64,000 bases of DNA, from contig NC_134895.1 in the NCBI RefSeq assembly GCF_041734735.1, positions 14,400,540-14,464,539 on the forward strand, read 5' to 3'. A program made the position numbers and the translations under genes. The notes beneath the pieces were generated by a model. That model saw only the letters and a list, made by a program, of their open reading frames with translations, was not told the DNA's origin and searched no databases. The first letter of the stretch is position 1. Each line of letters opens with the position of its first letter. This document shows, in pieces, positions 1 to 13,300 of this stretch. The stretch is from Babylonia areolata (lineage: Eukaryota > Mollusca > Gastropoda > Neogastropoda > Buccinidae).

Positions 1-1470
1 TACTCACTGACACGGGCAGGGTTCATACTCACTGACACAGGGCGGGTTCAACATCAATGCCATGACAGGGTTCATACTCACTGACACAGGGCGGGTTCAA
101 CACCAACGCCATGTAGGGGTTCATAAGCACTGACACAGGGCGGGTTCAACACCAGTGCCATAACAGGGTTCACACTCACTGACACAGGGCAGGTTCAGCA
201 CCAATGCCATGACAGGGTTCATACTCACTGACACAGGCAGGGTTCATACTCACTGACACAGGACGGGTTCAACACCAATGCCACGACAGGGTTCATACTC
301 ACTGACACAGGCAGGGTTCACACTCACTGACACAGGGCGGGTTCAACACCAATGCCATGACAGGGTTCATACTTACTGACACAGGGCGGGTTCAACACCA
401 ATGCCATGTCGTTGTTTCACACTCACTGACACATGGCGGGTTCAACACCAATGCCATGTAGGGGTTCATATTCACTGACACAGGGTGGGTTCAACACCAA
501 TGCCATGACAGGGTTCACACTCACTGACACAGGGCGGGTTCAACACCAATGCCATGACAGGGTTCATACTCACTGACACATGGCGGGTTCAACACCAATG
601 CCATGTAGTGGTTCACACTCACTGACACAGGGCGGGTTCAACACCAATGCCATGACAGGGTTCATACTCACTGACACTGGCAGGGTTCATACTCAATGAC
701 ACAGGGCAGGTTCAACACCAATGACATGACAGGGTTCACACTCACTGACACAGGGCGGGTTCAACACCAATGCCATGACAGGGTTCATACTCACTGAAAC
801 ATGGCGGGTTCAACACCCATGCCATGTAGTGGTTCACACTCACTGACACAGGGCGGGTTCAACACCAATGCCATGACAGGGTTCATACTCACTGACACAG
901 GGTGGGTTCAACACCAATGCCATGACAGGGTTCACTCTCACTGACACAGGGCGGGTTCAACACCAATGCCATGTAGGGGTTCATACTCACTGACACAGGG
1001 TGGGTTCAACACCAATGCCATGACAGGGTTCATACTCACTGACACAGGGTGGGTTCAACACCAATGCCATGACAGGGTTCACACTCACTGACACAGGGCG
1101 GGTTCAACACCAATGCCATGACAGGGTTCATACTTACTGACACAGGGCGGGTTCAACACCAATGCCATGTAGGGGTTCATATTCACTGACACAGGGCGGG
1201 TTCAACACCAATGCCATGACAGGGTTCACACTCACTGACACAGGGCGGGTTCAACACCAATGCCATGACAGGGTTCATACTCACTGACACATGGCGGGTT
1301 CAACACCAATGCCATGTAGTGGTTCACACTCACTGACACAGGGTGGGTTCAACACCAATGCCATGACAGGGTTCATACTCACTGACACAGGGTGGGTTCA
1401 ACACCAATGCCATGACAGGGCTCATACTCATTGACACAGGGTGGGTTCAACGCAAATACCATGACAGGGT
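1..1470. repeat. 49-bp minisatellite, about 30 copies, in AGL intron 7
   Basis: The period is 49 bp, measured between successive TGACAGGGTTC starts (for example 1021 and 1070). The unit has two related halves, TTCATACTCACTGACACAGG and GGGTTCAACACCAATGCCATG. Copies differ by scattered changes and by half-unit deletions. The array starts at or before the left edge and stops about 20 bases from AGL exon 7. On the transcribed strand most units contain CAGTGAGTATG, which looks like a 5' splice site. Confidence 0.95.
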
Positions 1471-1493
1471 ACCACTAGGTAACTTGCTGGCAC

Positions 1494-1692
1494 CCACTGG
1501 TACATGATGGGGTTGTCCTCGGAGACGTGGCCCAGCCTGGGCCCATGGTGATCAACGAAGCGATACTGGCCATTGCTGACGAAATTGTCAATAGCCAGGC
1601 AGAGGTCCTGCCACACCTCTGTCTCCTTATTGCAGTTGAGGAGCTGCAGTTGGTTCCGCAGCTCCTCTTTGCCCTTGTCCAGGAACTCGACC
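1494..1692 (-). CDS. AGL: AGL coding exon 7 (3' border uncertain)
   Basis: The acceptor is GTTGTGTAG| at 1694-1693, preceded almost directly by a (TG)n tract in place of a pyrimidine tract. The exon encodes FLDKGKEELRNQ and then NGQYRFVDHHGPRLGHVS and NPIMYQW, matching the human segment ending GPKLGPVTRKHPLVTRYF. The donor is not decisive. CAGTGG|GTGCCA (exon end 1494) and GCAA|GTTACC (end 1484) are both weak, and the frame closes shortly after, where the 49-bp minisatellite begins. Confidence 0.8.
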
Positions 1693-3812
1693 CTACACAA
1701 CACACACACACACACACACAAACATGCACGCATGCAAGTACACTCATGCACATATACACACACACAAAACATATGTCCCCCGCCCCTCTCCCCCTCCCCA
1801 CCCCCCACCCCCAACACACACCATTCATTTTTCATCAGAGGATTTTATTGTTTTAAACCTAACCTTAACATGAATTTAAGCACAAAAACCCTAACATTTT
1901 CTTCACATGTCCTACTCCTAGTCTTAGACTCAAAAAAAGAATACAACTTGTTAAGGGTGTCCAGAAAAGAAAAAAAAAATTCAAGACTTTCATGGGAAAA
2001 AATATACATGAAATGGATCAGAAAGACTGAAAAAGGAAAAGAGAGCATGGAAAGAAAAATGAAAAGCCATGGAAATAAAGGCAGCGAAAGGAAAGAGGAA
2101 ATTCCCATCAAACAATTTCCAGAAGGTGAAAACGCTCTTCATGCTGAAAGTGAAAAAGCCCCTGGCATCCCCACAGGGGGGCTGTGCACTAGCAGGTTGC
2201 TCACGGCCAGGTGGAAGAGGAAGGTGGCAGCCGCTCAGCTGCCAACACAGAGAGTCTGTGAAGGTGTGGGTTTGAATCCCACTTGTTATATAAAGAGTAT
2301 TTCCCTTACGAATGAATTTCATTTAAACATCAAGATCACAAACAGATCTTACGAAACAATCACAGAAATTAATAACCATTTTAACATAACACAAGTCCCC
2401 CCAAAAAAATCAATGGCATCAATCCAAAACTGCTGCATGCAAGCACATTTAAAAACATTGCTATGCCCTACCCCCTTTATACTGGTTCCTTGTGAATCTA
2501 TAAAAACCATTACATGAGAGCATACACTTTGTCCAATCAACTGAACAATGAAGACGTTTACAATTTTTTACGAATTCAGCTTCTACTGATACAGGCGGTC
2601 ATGACAGAGTCATTATATCAACAAAACCATTAATCACTGCTGTCTGGTTAATGGGGAAAAAAAATGCACAGCAAACGACGGACACAAAAACCACAAAAAT
2701 ACTAAAATAATAAACATGAGCTACCAATAACTTTTTTCTGTGTAACTTCATGAGAGGACAAGTTCAGCAGAAGGAGTTTATACCAGCAGTGCAAATGGCC
2801 ATATTCAACAGTTTGGTGGAGACAGATAATCACAGTACTATGACTTTGAGTCAATAGGGAACCGTTTTCTTTATGAGGGCCTGCACAATAAAGAAAACTG
2901 GCATGCCCAGAACTGTCAGGAGCAAGCAGCAGTGCAACAACATTCACATGAACAATGGCAAACCAATCAAAGCAAAAGTACGGTTTCAAATGAGAAAAGA
3001 ATAACAAGGGACATGAAAATGGATTATTTTACCTTGTAACACTCCTGATATACCTGGTCCCCAAACCGTCTCCATGCTGCAGTTCATGCCTACAACATGC
3101 ACACACACAGAGACAAATCATGGTGAACCATTAGTGATCCCTCAACAGATGTTGATTCAATTTCTCAAACAGATTATTGGGTAACTACACAGCTCTAAAC
3201 TTCTAATCTTTTTTTAAAATTTTTGCTGGTATTGAAATATTTCTTCTTCTGCGTTCACTCGTATGTACACGAGTGGGCTTTTACGTGTATGACCGTTTTT
3301 ACCCCGCCATGTAGGCAGCCATACTCCGTTTTCGGGGGTGTGCATGCTGGGTATGTTCTTGTTTCCATAACCCACCGAACGCTGACATGGATTACAGGAT
3401 CTTTAACGTGCGTATTTGATCTTCTGCTTGCATATACACACGAAGGGGGTTCAGGCACTAGCAGGTCTGCACATATGTTGACCTGGGAGATCGTAAAAAT
3501 CTCCACCCTTTACCCACCAGGCGACGTCACCGTGATTCGAACCCGGGACCCTCAGATTGACAGTCCAACGCTTTAACCACTCGGCTATTGCGCCCGTCTT
3601 ATTGAAATATGAAAAATAAAAAAAAACTTTTTAGTGTGTCAGCCATGTCTCTGTTACAGTGTAAGTGTGTGTGTGCGCGTGTGTGTGTGCGCGTGTGTGT
3701 GCGCGTGTGTGTGTGCGCGTGTGTGTGCGCGTGTGTGAGTGCGCGTGTGTGTGTGTGCGTGTGTGTTCGCGCGTGCGTGTGCGCGTGCGTGCGTGCGTGT
3801 GTGTGCGTGCGT

Positions 3813-3859
<47 letters not shown>

Positions 3860-3860
3860 T

Positions 3861-3892
<32 letters not shown>

Positions 3893-4283
3893 CTGTCTGT
3901 CTGTCTGTCTGTAAGGGGAGTGGGAGTGGGGTGGGCAGGGAGGGCAACCATTTAAAATGACCTGGTCACATCTGATTCTGGATCATGAGAATGTCGCAGA
4001 GTTTTCTGTGATTTACACAATCGTTTGCACATTCAGTATCCATATCAAATTACTCACCCACTTTTCATCAAAATGTAAGCAGCCAGATTCATATCCACAG
4101 TGCTCTTCCTGCGGCGGTACTGTGGATCCTGGATCAGAACCAGCTCTTCGCTCTTTGGCTCCTCGCATCGTCCTCCTAGAGGAAGAGGCAAGCAATCATG
4201 AAACCAATTCTTTCACAACATAAACATTTAACTGGACTTCAGTTCTCAAAGAATTGTTTAACTACTTTCTACACACAGAAAGC

Positions 4284-4356
<73 letters not shown>

Positions 4357-7300
4357 CAGAGAGAAAGCAAGAGAAAGTGATAAACATACTGGTCCTCTTT
4401 TTTTTTCTTTTTCCGTTTTTTGGGGGTTGGGGTGGGTTCGGGGTTGTTGTTTTTTTTGTTTTTTGTTGTTGTTGTTGTTTTGCTATAAATTACATAATAA
4501 TAATTTTTTTTTTTCCCTCCACTACTGCAACACCTGTGGGAAGCGCTGCGCATCCAGAATCGGCCTCTTCTCCCATATGAGGACACACACCATCAGATGA
4601 GCCTGCCTGCCTACTCATCCGTCGGTCTGACGGGAGACTCCATCACTCATACTGGTGAAGAAAGTGAATTATTCCCCTCAACTGATTTTCCATGTAAACA
4701 TTATATTCTGCTTTCTGAATATGTTTCAAACGTTTTCCTGAAACATGAAACTGTACAGGTATATATATCACTCAGGCTTCCTCTAACCACCCAAACATGT
4801 GTGTGTGCCATGTGCTGTGGAATATAAAACATAAATGAACTTCTTTTCTCAATTTCTCTATTAAAAAAACAACAAAAAAAAACCATGTTTTTTTCTCCTT
4901 CAGATTAAAAAAAAAAAAAAAGACAACGGGCGCAATAGCCGAGTGGTTAAAGCGTTGGACTGTCAATCTGAGGGTCCCGGGTTCGAATCATGGTGACGGT
5001 GCCTGGTGGGTAAAGGGTGGAGATTTTTACGATCTCCCAGGTCAACATATGTGCAGACCTGCTAGTGCCTGAACCCCCTTCGTGTGTATATCCAAGCAGA
5101 AGATCAAATACGCACGTTAAAGATCCTGTAATCCATGTCAGCATTCGGTGGGTTATGGAAACAAGAACATACCCAGCATGCACACCCCCGAAAGCGGAGT
5201 ATGGCTGCCTATGGCGGGGTAAAAACGGTCATATACGTAAAAGCCCACTCGTGTGCATACGAGTGAACGCAGAAGAAGAAGAAGAAAAAAAAAAAAGACA
5301 GCAAAGCCAGAGGAATGAGAAAAATGAGCACAGCCAATGCTGACATATTGTAATGGTCTCACCCACGATCATATCCTCACACTGCTTCACAATCTCTTCC
5401 ACATCGCACTGGTAAAACTCGGGTATTCTGTATTTGGGAAACACCTCACAGTGTAGAATACGTCGCATATTCTGGAAAAAAAGAAAGAAAAATCACACTT
5501 GGCTGACCAGTGTAGCTAAAGCTACAGTAAGCGTTCTAGCATCACAGTACCTGATGTGAACCCACACTTCTGTCTCATTAACGTTCTGTTCAAAAACACA
5601 AGTCTAGTAATCAGATAGTCAAGGGAAATAACTTTTCTTTTTCTCCCTCTTGGTGCTTAAACAACGCATCCATCACCAACTCAATGTTTTTTCCAGTCTC
5701 TTCTTGCCTCTTAGTTGAAGGAACATAACATAGTGGTAGCGTTGAGCAGGCTGAGGTTTCTTGTGGCTGCTAGGAACCGGAGACTGTGAGTACAGCTTCT
5801 TCACTCACCCCTTGACTGTTTTCTGTGCTCCTGCAAGCTGACCTAATTTCATGCTGTGAAGCACAATAACAGTATTTCAGTACCTGACACTCCTGTAGCT
5901 TTACCTGCCTACCACAGCTGAAGGTGGAAAACCTGCATAGTGGCATACTGCTAGAGCTAGTCCTTCACCACCTCTGAATGTGAAAAGAGGGGGAACTGAG
6001 TGGCAACTACTCAGACAACTGTGGAAAACTACTACATTATTTGCTAGGCTGAATGCTCAATCACAGAAATACACAAGAACTCTCTTCCTACATAGTTTTG
6101 GGCCTGAGGGACTTACTGTGTACGATGGCATGCTGCTGGAGGAAAATCGTGCAGAGAAGACACGCTTCCTGCATTTGAAAATCATTTTGTAGGCTAGACA
6201 AATGAAACCTATGAGAGATACATTTTCAACAAGAGAGACCATAGGCCTGCAGAACCTTTTGAAGACTATGTTGTTGCTCTGTGAATCCGGATCAAGATGT
6301 GTGACTTCTGTGATCACATAAGAGACTCTCTATTAAGAGATTGCATTGTGCTGGGCATCAACAACTCTCACTACACTCATTGGAAAGAGGACAGCAGAAG
6401 ATATGGGACTGATTACAGTGCACCATAAGAATTATGAAAGTGTATACAAAGTTGGAGAGAACACTGACCTGCTGTCTCGACTACAGTGATGTATTTAGAT
6501 CTGACCAAGTTAGCTCACCTGGTGTCACCCACTTCAAAGTTGACGAAACTGTGATTCCAGCCGTATTTCCATCTTGTTGTATTCCTCATGCCATGAAGGC
6601 AAAGGTGAAGGCAAAGCTTGATGAACTCTGCAAACGGCATATCATCAACCCTGTGGAAGAGCCAACTGACTGATGCTGCTTGCTAGTAACCACAAAGAAA
6701 TCTGGAGATCTTCACATCTGCATTGATCCAGGACTATTGAACAAAGCTTTCAAGACAGAACACTGTCCTCTCCATCATGGAAGACCTCTTGGCCAAGCTA
6801 TCGAATGACGACATTTCAGACACTTTAGGGTCAGTACCAATGAAGCATGTGCTGCTTGGGACTTCAGTCAGCAGCAAACTCAGAAATATCTAGATCAAGC
6901 TCTAGAATGTCTCAGCACAGTGCTAGTGATAGTGTGTAAGATGACATCATTGTCTATGGTGAAGACACTGATTTCGAGTCTGCATCCAAAGATCATGACA
7001 AGAATTTGCATGCAGTACCTGAGAGATGCCATGAACTTGGAATAAGACTCAACAAGGAAAAGGCTGAACTATCTAGGACAGAAATCTATTTCCTGGGACA
7101 CCTGATGACCAGTGAAGGCTTGAAGATCAACCCAGAGGTTGAGGCAGTGCTGAAGATGCCCAAACCTGAGAATGTCAAGGGGGTATGTCGCTTCTGTGGT
7201 TTTGTGAACTACCTGTCAAGGTTCTGACATCCTGCAGCCCATCAGACAACTTACTCCTGCTGATACAGTATGGACCTAGACACCAACTTGCACTAAAGCC

Positions 7301-10300
7301 TTTGAAACAGTCCAGAAACTTATCACTGAAACCCCTGTTGTGGCCTTCTACAACCCCAAGAAGAAACTGAGGATCTAATGTGATGCAAGCCAAACTGGAC
7401 TTTATGCAGTTCTCCTGCAGAAAGACTGCCCAGTGGCCTAGGCTAGTCATGCTTTGACTGATGCAGAAACCGGATGTGCCCATACTGAGAAAGAAATGCT
7501 GGCCATCATCTTCACAGTAGAGAAGTTTCACCAGTACACATTTGTATGATCAGTCATAGTCCAATGTGTTCACACACCACTTTCAGCCATCCTTCAAAAG
7601 CCACTCTTCAGCCCCAAGGAGACAAAAAGTAAAAGGCATGAAACTTACATATATACTTGCAATCTGGCACTGATTTAACTGATATTTTGGGGGGTATATC
7701 AAAGGCAGGAACATAGCTACAATCATAAGATGTATTGATGATGTTCTTAATTATCTTAATAAAACTGGTAAAGCAAGGTATTTGTTAGCATTAGATTATA
7801 CTAAGGCATTCGATTCCATATCTAAAGCGTACATGTTACAAGCTTTTAAAGTATTCGGATTCGGATCTGACTTTCAAAAATGGGTATCTGTGCTTTCCAA
7901 TAATTCGCAAAGTTCCATAAACCATGGTGGATGGCTATCTGAACCCTTCGATGTCAACAGTGGAATCAGACTAGGATGTCAGTTTTCTCGCCTCACATTC
8001 GTTCTTGCAGTGGAAATTCTAGCAGTCAAGATAAGAAATAGTGCAATAACTGGTATCAAAACTCCAACTATGGGCAATAAGAAAGATATATATTTAAAGA
8101 TTAAACGATTGGCAGATGATACAACTTTATTTCTGAAAAAATAGACAGGACATGTTTACTTCAATAGAAATACTTAAGTTATTTGAGCAATTTTCTGGGC
8201 TGAAATTAAATTCACACAAAACGAAAGCAATGAAGATGGGCAGACAAATCACTGAACAGAATCTCCCATTTGTATTGGTTGACAAAATAAAAATTTTGGG
8301 CATAAGTTTCCAGAAAGACAAAATGGCAAAACACATTGAAGAAAACTGGAGAGATAATATACAAAAATTAATAGTACAGTGGAGCAAAAGAGGCCTATCC
8401 ATGCATGGTAAAATTCTTGTAATAAAAACCTTCTTGTTAAGTCAACTTACATACGTTATGCAATCCAAGCTTTGAAACAGATCAACACCATATTCTACAA
8501 ATTTATTTGGCAGAGAAAACATAGCAACCATGGAGCTTTTGAGAAAGTGAAAAGAAAAACAATTGAAAGTGATTATAATGAAGGAGGATTAAATATGGTA
8601 AATATGTTAGAAATTCAAAGATGCATGCATTTACAATGGGCTGGAAAATTTTATCATGCACAGGAAGAAAACTGGACTATAATACCCAGATGGCATCTAG
8701 CCAAAATACCATATCATTGTAAAATATTTATGGTTAACTGTAGAGCAAAGCAAATAAAATTACAAGAAATAGAGAACAATTTTTGGTCGGATGTAATTAC
8801 AACATATTTGAACAGTAAAGATATAGTAACAAGAGAAGAAGTGAACATCCATAATTTTCACAATAGGACGTTGTTTCACAATAATAATATACAATATAAA
8901 GGTAATGTGCTATGTTTTCAAAACTGGATAGACAGTGGAATAGAACACATAAAGAACGTAATACAAAAAACAGAAAAACGACTTCTAGATTTAAATGAGG
9001 TTGCTTTTTCACTAAACCAGGCTAAAGGAATCACAATATTCGAATACAATGCTCTATACAACACAATTCCATTACAGTGGAAGACTGGGATACAAAACAA
9101 TGGATTACCAATGGAATCTACTGAAACATTTATTTGTGATGCAAATGCATTCAGTGCAAAACTAAAAGAAATAAAAAAAATATCTTAAAAGTAGAACTAA
9201 AAGTACAACTATAGACCTGCATGTTTGTGCATTTTGGAAGAGGAAATTTGACTTTTCTTTCAATCATAATACATGGATTTCACCTAGGAAAGCAACAAAA
9301 GAAGTACGCTTACATGAATTGCAGTGGAAATTAAGTCATAATATATACCCAACAAACATTATTCTAAAAAAAAAAATGGAAGTAGTAGACTCAGAAAATT
9401 GTGACTACTGTCCTGGTAAAATTGATTTTATTGAACATTTCTTCTATGAGTGCTCAACTGTGAAAATACTTTGGAAAAACATAGAAAATTTGATACTTAG
9501 AAAATACTGGTAAGTGTATGAAATTACATCCCAAAGACATTTTATTTGGAATTCAAGATGATAGATATAGCAAACATGATCTTATAAAAATAAACCATAT
9601 TATTTTGATAGGTAAAATGTGTATCAGTATTGCAAAAAAAACACACAAAAAGACTGTCTATTTTACAACTGATCTTTGAAATTCAATATTAGAAATCGAT
9701 ATATTATATATTACCTTATGAATCTTAAAGAAAAGGGAAAAAGAAAGAAAAATATATATATATCTAAGTGGGGAAAAAACAACAACAATGACATAGTTAT
9801 GGAATGCAGGGTATTGCTTTTGATTATTGTTACGTTTTTTAGTTGATTGTGTAATTGCTTATGTTCACTGTATTCTTTTTGTTGCTTTTATTTTGTTACG
9901 GTTTTTTTTGTTGTTTGTTTGTTTTGTTTGTTTGTTAATGAATATTTTGAATTGACATAATGAATTTATATACAAAATAAAACGGTGGTCGACCCAAGAA
10001 AGTCCGGGTAAAAACTGATATTTTCATACTCAGGAATTCTAGTCTATTAGTCTGCATGATGGTTCTTAAGCAGCATATGACAAGAATGAAATAAAGCTAT
10101 CATACTGTTCTTCCTCTTTGTCTGGGGGCTGCGATTCCCACGTTCACGCAAAAACATGAGTGGGCTTTTACATGTATGATCATTTTTACCTCCACCATGT
10201 AGGCAATCATACTCCGTTTCAATGGGTGAGGAGAGGAGGGGACCGGGGAGGGTTGAGGGAGGGGCGGTGGGGGGTGGGGGGGACACTGTTCCATTGCAAG

Positions 10301-13300
10301 ACAAAGCAAGTTTGATTCCAAAGGTTTCAGAAAAAGCAGGAGGTGTTCATGAGGCCAGAGGAGGCAGCAGACTCACATCCATGTGCCAGCTCTCTGTCAA
10401 GCAGGCAGGAATTTGTTGATGCTGCCAGCGGTGCTCAGCCACCTCCAGATTGAAGTGGTACAAAATTCTGTCCACCACGTAAGCTGGGCGCAGGTGTGGG
10501 GTGTTCAGCATGTTGTAGGCACAGTCTGGGTGACGCTCCAGCAGTGGCGAGTCAGTGGCCGTGTGGTTCAGGACCACATCGGCCACCGACAACACTCCCC
10601 ACTGCTTGTCCATCTTCTCCACCAGCCCTTTCATGTGGGGCATCATCAGGTACGTCAGTCTGCACATCGTATCACATCACATCTTATCACTGAGTGATAG
10701 CAGGTTTTGTGCCACAGCAGACTGGATATCTCACTATAGTCAGACTGAAAAAAGTCATTTGACATACCAGTTAGCAGTTGCTTACACTGACATGGGTGGG
10801 TCATGTGCTGTGTGGTCAGATACCTGAATGTCACTCTTCAACAACAGAAATCCACTCCACAGAAAACATGAAATCTCTGGTGGTTCTTTCGTTAAGGATA
10901 ACGTCAAACTGGATTGAATTCACAGACTGATGTTTCCTTCATCAGCATCAAAATCTTTCTGTCTTGAATCAATAGACAGGTGTCTCATTTCAGCCAAATA
11001 AACATCTTCAGGCTGGAAATGGGCAAAGAAAACACTACCAACAAGCCTATCATGGTACAACTGCATGTTAGACATGACAAACATATTTTGTATGCTGTAA
11101 GAGCCACCCAAAAAGGGTTAAGGGGACCAGTCTGATGAACTATTGTATAATACTAGCCTCATTCATTTACATCATCCTTTGTCTTAAGCCACTACATCTT
11201 CTAACTAATTTTACTATAGTCTCATTTGTTTACATCACCCCTCTGATAACTAATTTTGTGGTGGACTGTTCTCCACCTGCACTGTCTTGCTGGTGAAAGC
11301 AGCCAAAGAAACACACCCTAAAATCTGACAGTTCAAGCCAAGTCAAGTCAACTTTATCATCTCTCAAGAGAAATTGCCATATGGTCATGTACCTCACAAT
11401 AGAAACATAAGACAGACACTTCAAAGACATGACACAGTGAAAGGGCTGACGCAGTGACTTGGCTGGCCATCTGACTGTAGCAGACATTTGCTTTCTCAGT
11501 CTCTTACGGTTAGTGTAACTCACAAAGTAATGCATAGATATGGTGCCATCAAAATTTGAACTGAACCCCATTCTAAATAAATACTCCAAACATTTATATT
11601 CCTAACTTTATGTATCATTCACAGCCAAAGCATGCTTAATGTACTGAAATCAGTTAGAATCTTATTTACATTTTCATCTGATTTTTCATTTGCCAAGTCA
11701 TGTTCTGACACAGATCAAAGTTACTTTATTTTAGTTCTTTGTCACATGTGTGATCACTTGTTGGTAAATTAAAAACCCACTGAAATGATGTGCAGACTGA
11801 AACAGATCAGGTATTTAAGTGATATAAAGTATGTTGTCATTGTCGACTCAGGGCATCGTCATTCCATACCAACTGGTTTGGGATGCAAACCAGCTGATTT
11901 GTGTTTTGTGTTTTCTATACTCCTTGATGTTGCAGTTATCTCTTCTATTGGATAGGAATGCCTTTAATGTTACACACTGGCAAAATTTTTGCAACACCTT
12001 CTTTAAATCTATATTATCAGCATTTGCCTATGTTAAGCTGATTTAATGCAAGTAGCAATTTTCAGCTGTGATTAAATGTCAACCCGCTACCTCAGCTCAA
12101 TCTGAGGTAACTTGAATCAAGATTACAAATTCATCTTTCCTAATCAACACTTCATAATTTTTATATCACTCATTAAAAAGGTTGTGTTAAGCCCTTGAAT
12201 TTGCAACCAGTCCAAATTTAATTGGTTTATAAATCATTTCGAAATCTGTCCTTGAGCACCTCTAAACTAACATAAGTTGTCCCATTTCTCAACTAATAAA
12301 GGCTGATTCTGTTTCCAAGAAAGAATGCTGTCTTTGCAGCACGTGCAAGCTGTCTAAATAGTGTGACCAAAATTAGCATTTGATCAGTCAGTTTCACAGG
12401 CATTGCTCTTGAACACACTTTCAGTATGTCACACATAGTCAGCATCTCACTGTGTGTCACTGCACTGTCTTTTACTTCTTCCCTTATCTATGTAACTATT
12501 GTAAAAGTAACAACAACAGAAAACCTTCTGTGACTGGCCTCTATATATCTACATGTGGATCCTTTCATCCCTTCAATCTCTCTTTTCTTTTCTTTTTTTA
12601 TCCCTATTATCTCCCTTTATCCACATTCCCTCAAATCAGTCCATCACAGAAATAACCCCCCACCCCTTACCACCTGGTTAACTTAAATTCTCACTTCATC
12701 ACATATGGTTTCTGTGAGCAGGATAAACTCCCCTACCTAAATCCCAGCTAAACCTAAATTTTCTCTTCGTTACATGTAGACATATTTAAGAACAGTTAAT
12801 ATTCAAAACAATACATAATATATAAAAAAAAGGATATAAAAACAAATATATAATTGAACAAAGTGGCCATTTAAAAAAAAAAAAAAGAATAAAAAGCCAA
12901 CCAATCAATGAGCCAATCAATAAACCAATCAATCAATTAATCAACCAGTCAGTCAACCAGTCAATAGTAACAGCAACAACAATAATGATACTGATAAAAC
13001 ATTTTTCTTTGTTTTTCTATCAAAAGATAAAATTATTATTTAAAAAATATTGATAATGATAATAGAATAGATACAACCATAATAATACATACTGAGAAGA
13101 CATGTACATGTTTAAGCATCCAAAGAGATCAGTTGTAAGATTCTGTTGATATTGTACATATTCAAGAAAAATGAACAGCAACGTATGCGTTTATAAAGGG
13201 ATCACATATAAATACATTGATATACATCTAATGTGTTTCATATTCACCTGCGCTTATCCTGGTTTACCCGTTCACAAACCTTTTGTCCGTGGAATAGACA

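Noticed and set aside
1-1470. CRISPR-like array of direct repeats
   Set aside because: The units are contiguous 49-mers without unique spacers, inside an intron of an animal gene.
1573-2517. 314-residue plus-strand open frame
   Set aside because: It begins antisense to AGL exon 7, crosses a CA repeat and intron sequence, and has no family resemblance.
3609-3960. Cys/Val-rich and Thr/His-rich open frames on both strands
   Set aside because: They are translations of a (GT)n/(GC)n microsatellite.
4198-4586. Glu-Arg and Ser-Leu repeat open frames
   Set aside because: They are translations of a (GA)n tract and homopolymers.
4928-5000. A serine-tRNA gene
   Set aside because: Box A and B are present, but the sequence continues into a SINE body with a (GAA)n tail and has no tRNA 3' half or acceptor stem pairing.
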